From the NCBI GenBank assembly GCA_025355485.1, contig JANXZP010000006.1, forward strand, positions 1 to 8,027: a DNA stretch of 8,027 nucleotides, in the 5' to 3' direction. Made by a program: the position numbers and the translations under genes. This DNA is from Pseudomonadota bacterium (GTDB taxonomy: Bacteria; Pseudomonadota; Gammaproteobacteria; Xanthomonadales; Xanthomonadaceae). The notes beneath the pieces are model-generated. The model did no database searches and was not told the DNA's origin. It saw nothing but the letters and a program-made list of their open reading frames with translations. Of the stretch, positions 7,111-8,027 are shown in pieces. How positions within the stretch are numbered: the first letter of the stretch is position 1; the number at the start of each line of letters is the position of its first letter.

Positions 7111-7272
7111 TCAACGCGACTCGTTCCTCCGGTCGGATTTGCCTTCCCATCACTCATCGCACAAGCGTCCACTGAGCGCTTGTCAACGCGATTCGCTCGT
7201 CCGGTCGGCTTGCCTCCCCCTCACTCATCGCACAAGCGTCCACTAGACGCTTGTCAACGCGATTCGTTCGAC
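7111..7272. repeat. Degenerate tandem repeat, unit about 71-72 bp, running into the dnaE 3' end
   Basis: Two adjacent units, 7111-7182 and 7183-7253, are identical at roughly 62 of 72 positions with one gap. A third, partial copy begins at 7254 with the same phase (TCAACGCGATTCGTTCGAC, 17 of 19 matching unit 2) and is itself the last five codons and stop of dnaE. Each full unit contains the conserved stretch CACTCATCGCACAAGCGTCC, followed by the second arm of a stem-loop. Together they fill most of the 227-bp gap between dnaE and the kinase gene; the remainder (7027-7110) holds the kinase ribosome binding site and no other feature I can support. The array may be a local copy of a dispersed intergenic repeat of this genome, which cannot be tested from one window. 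Confidence 0.85.
7232..7254 (-). other. Stem-loop directly after the dnaE stop codon (no U-run)
   Basis: ACAAGCGTC (7232-7240) and GACGCTTGT (7246-7254) are a perfect 9-bp inverted repeat around a 5-base loop. In dnaE mRNA the stem begins with the last base of the stop codon. The neighbouring repeat unit has a weaker version, ACAAGCG (7161-7167) with CGCTTGT (7177-7183), 7 bp around a 9-base loop. No run of U follows either stem, so a standard intrinsic terminator is not supported; a role in mRNA 3'-end protection or attenuation is possible. Confidence 0.6.
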
Positions 7273-8027
7273 CACGGCCTATGCAACGCAAGCTGCACAT
7301 CGCTCACGCCCGGCAACGCGCGCAGGCGCCCGAGCAACTGCGGGTCGGCGCGCACCGACTGGCTGCCGTTGAGATCGAGTGTGCCGCTTGCGGTCGCGGT
7401 GCGCACGGACAGCCGCAGCGGTGTTCCACCAGGACGGAATTGTGCGAGCACGGCTTCGATCTTTGCGAACGCCTCGTGTTCGCGCAGGTCGGCGTTGAAC
7501 GACAGCCGGCGCCCCTGCTGTGCGCACAGTTGCTGGAAATCCCAGCACTGTTTTGCGCGCAGGCTGAAGCCGCCGCTGTATTCGTCTTCGCGCAGGCTGC
7601 CGTCGATCAGCAGGATGCGGCCGCGCGTGAGCAGTGCAGCGGAGTCGACGAGGCTCTCGCGGAAGAAGCTCACCTCGATCTGGCCGTAGCCGTCCTCGAA
7701 TTGCACGAAAGCCTGGCTGTCGCCGCGCTTGCGCATGAGTCCGACCATGCCGGCGAGCACGACCTGCGCCTCGCCGCGACGATCGCGGCGTTCGCGCCAG
7801 ATGCGATCGACATCGGCCAGCGTGCAGCCGGTCAACGCTGCGAGCTCGATGCGATGCGGATCGAGCGGATGGCCGGACAGGTAATGACCTAGCGTCGCGT
7901 ACTCGCCTGCGAGTTGCTGCTCCAGCGGCCAGTCGTCGGTATCGGGTAGCGCGATGCGCGATACGCCGAGTCCGACATCCGTATTGCTCGCGCCGAACAA
8001 CGACACTTGCCCAGCCTCGCGTTCGCG
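7254..8027 (-). CDS. dnaE: DNA polymerase III subunit alpha, C-terminal part (5' end beyond the window)
   Basis: The visible 257 residues are the C-terminus of the replicative DNA polymerase alpha subunit (about 1160 residues in E. coli), so the polymerase, PHP and finger regions are off the right edge. The frame is open to the edge (REREAGQ then VSLFGAS); the GTG at 8006 is an internal valine, not a start. The conserved LGHYLSGHPLDP lies at visible residues 46-57. An OB-fold domain (about 87-157) shows VVLAGMVGLMRKRGDSQAFV, DGYGQIEVSFF and GRILLIDGSLREDEYSGGFSL, matching the E. coli OB region segment by segment. The following region up to GVSDVQLAL aligns with the end of E. coli DnaE, where tau binding resides. 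The last few residues (HRPWSNESR) extend past that end, and the final five codons plus stop match a tandem repeat that continues downstream. It is the upstream member of the dnaE-kinase-accA series. Confidence 0.97.
   Translation of the reverse strand, partial: REREAGQVSLFGASNTDVGLGVSRIALPDTDDWPLEQQLAGEYATLGHYLSGHPLDPHRIELAALTGCTLADVDRIWRERRDRRGEAQVVLAGMVGLMRKRGDSQAFVQFEDGYGQIEVSFFRESLVDSAALLTRGRILLIDGSLREDEYSGGFSLRAKQCWDFQQLCAQQGRRLSFNADLREHEAFAKIEAVLAQFRPGGTPLRLSVRTATASGTLDLNGSQSVRADPQLLGRLRALPGVSDVQLALHRPWSNESR

Noticed and set aside
7111..7253. CRISPR array
   Set aside because: The two units are directly adjacent with near-uniform similarity along their whole length, so there are no unique spacers between short repeats.
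7232..7254. Intrinsic (rho-independent) terminator of dnaE
   Set aside because: The stem is good but the bases after it on the transcribed strand are GCGATGAG, with no run of U.
7254..8006. A separate 250-codon gene starting with GTG at 8006
   Set aside because: The frame stays open to the window edge and the protein is the C-terminal portion of DnaE, so the GTG is an internal valine.

Overview
The window is a GC-rich, tightly packed stretch of bacterial chromosome that looks gammaproteobacterial, most likely of the Xanthomonadales/Lysobacterales type. The evidence is the DnaE C-terminus and AccA, which resemble the gammaproteobacterial proteins closely and lie in the usual dnaE-then-accA order. 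Codons are strongly GC-ending, and several genes start with weak Shine-Dalgarno sequences. This placement is inferred from recalled family features, not from a search.

Layout, left to right. At 1-2796 on the minus strand lie three lipid-modification genes, transcribed as fatty-acid desaturase (2796-1822), then NAD(P)/FAD-binding amine-oxidase-like protein (1734-493), then DUF1365 protein (496 to beyond the left edge). The last two overlap by 4 bp (GTGA). A short divergent region (2797-2909) separates them from a plus-strand RsuA/RluB-family rRNA pseudouridine synthase (2910-3662). That gene converges on accA with only 7 bp between the two stop codons.

From 3670 to the right edge everything is on the minus strand and transcribed leftwards: the last 257 residues of dnaE (8027-7254), a 745-residue membrane Ser/Thr protein kinase (7026-4789) and accA (4635-3670). 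dnaE and accA are normally direct neighbours in gammaproteobacteria, so the kinase looks like an insertion into a housekeeping pair (DNA replication and the first step of fatty-acid synthesis).

The most unusual gene is the kinase. It has a canonical PknB-type kinase domain, a Pro/Thr-rich linker, two transmembrane helices around a Thr/Ser-rich loop, a soluble domain resembling Mrr-type restriction endonucleases but with altered catalytic positions, a third transmembrane helix, and an uncharacterised C-terminal domain that should be periplasmic. The 227 bp between dnaE and this kinase hold a degenerate tandem repeat of about 71-72 bp. Its phase runs into the end of dnaE, so the dnaE stop codon and last few codons match the repeat, and each unit carries a stem-loop. 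The same repeat creates two tiny overlapping ORFs that lead by stop/start overlaps up to the kinase start codon.

Functionally the left cluster probably remodels membrane fatty acids (desaturation plus a flavin-dependent modification), accA supplies malonyl-CoA for their synthesis, and the kinase could be a membrane sensor. No direct link between these parts is visible beyond proximity.
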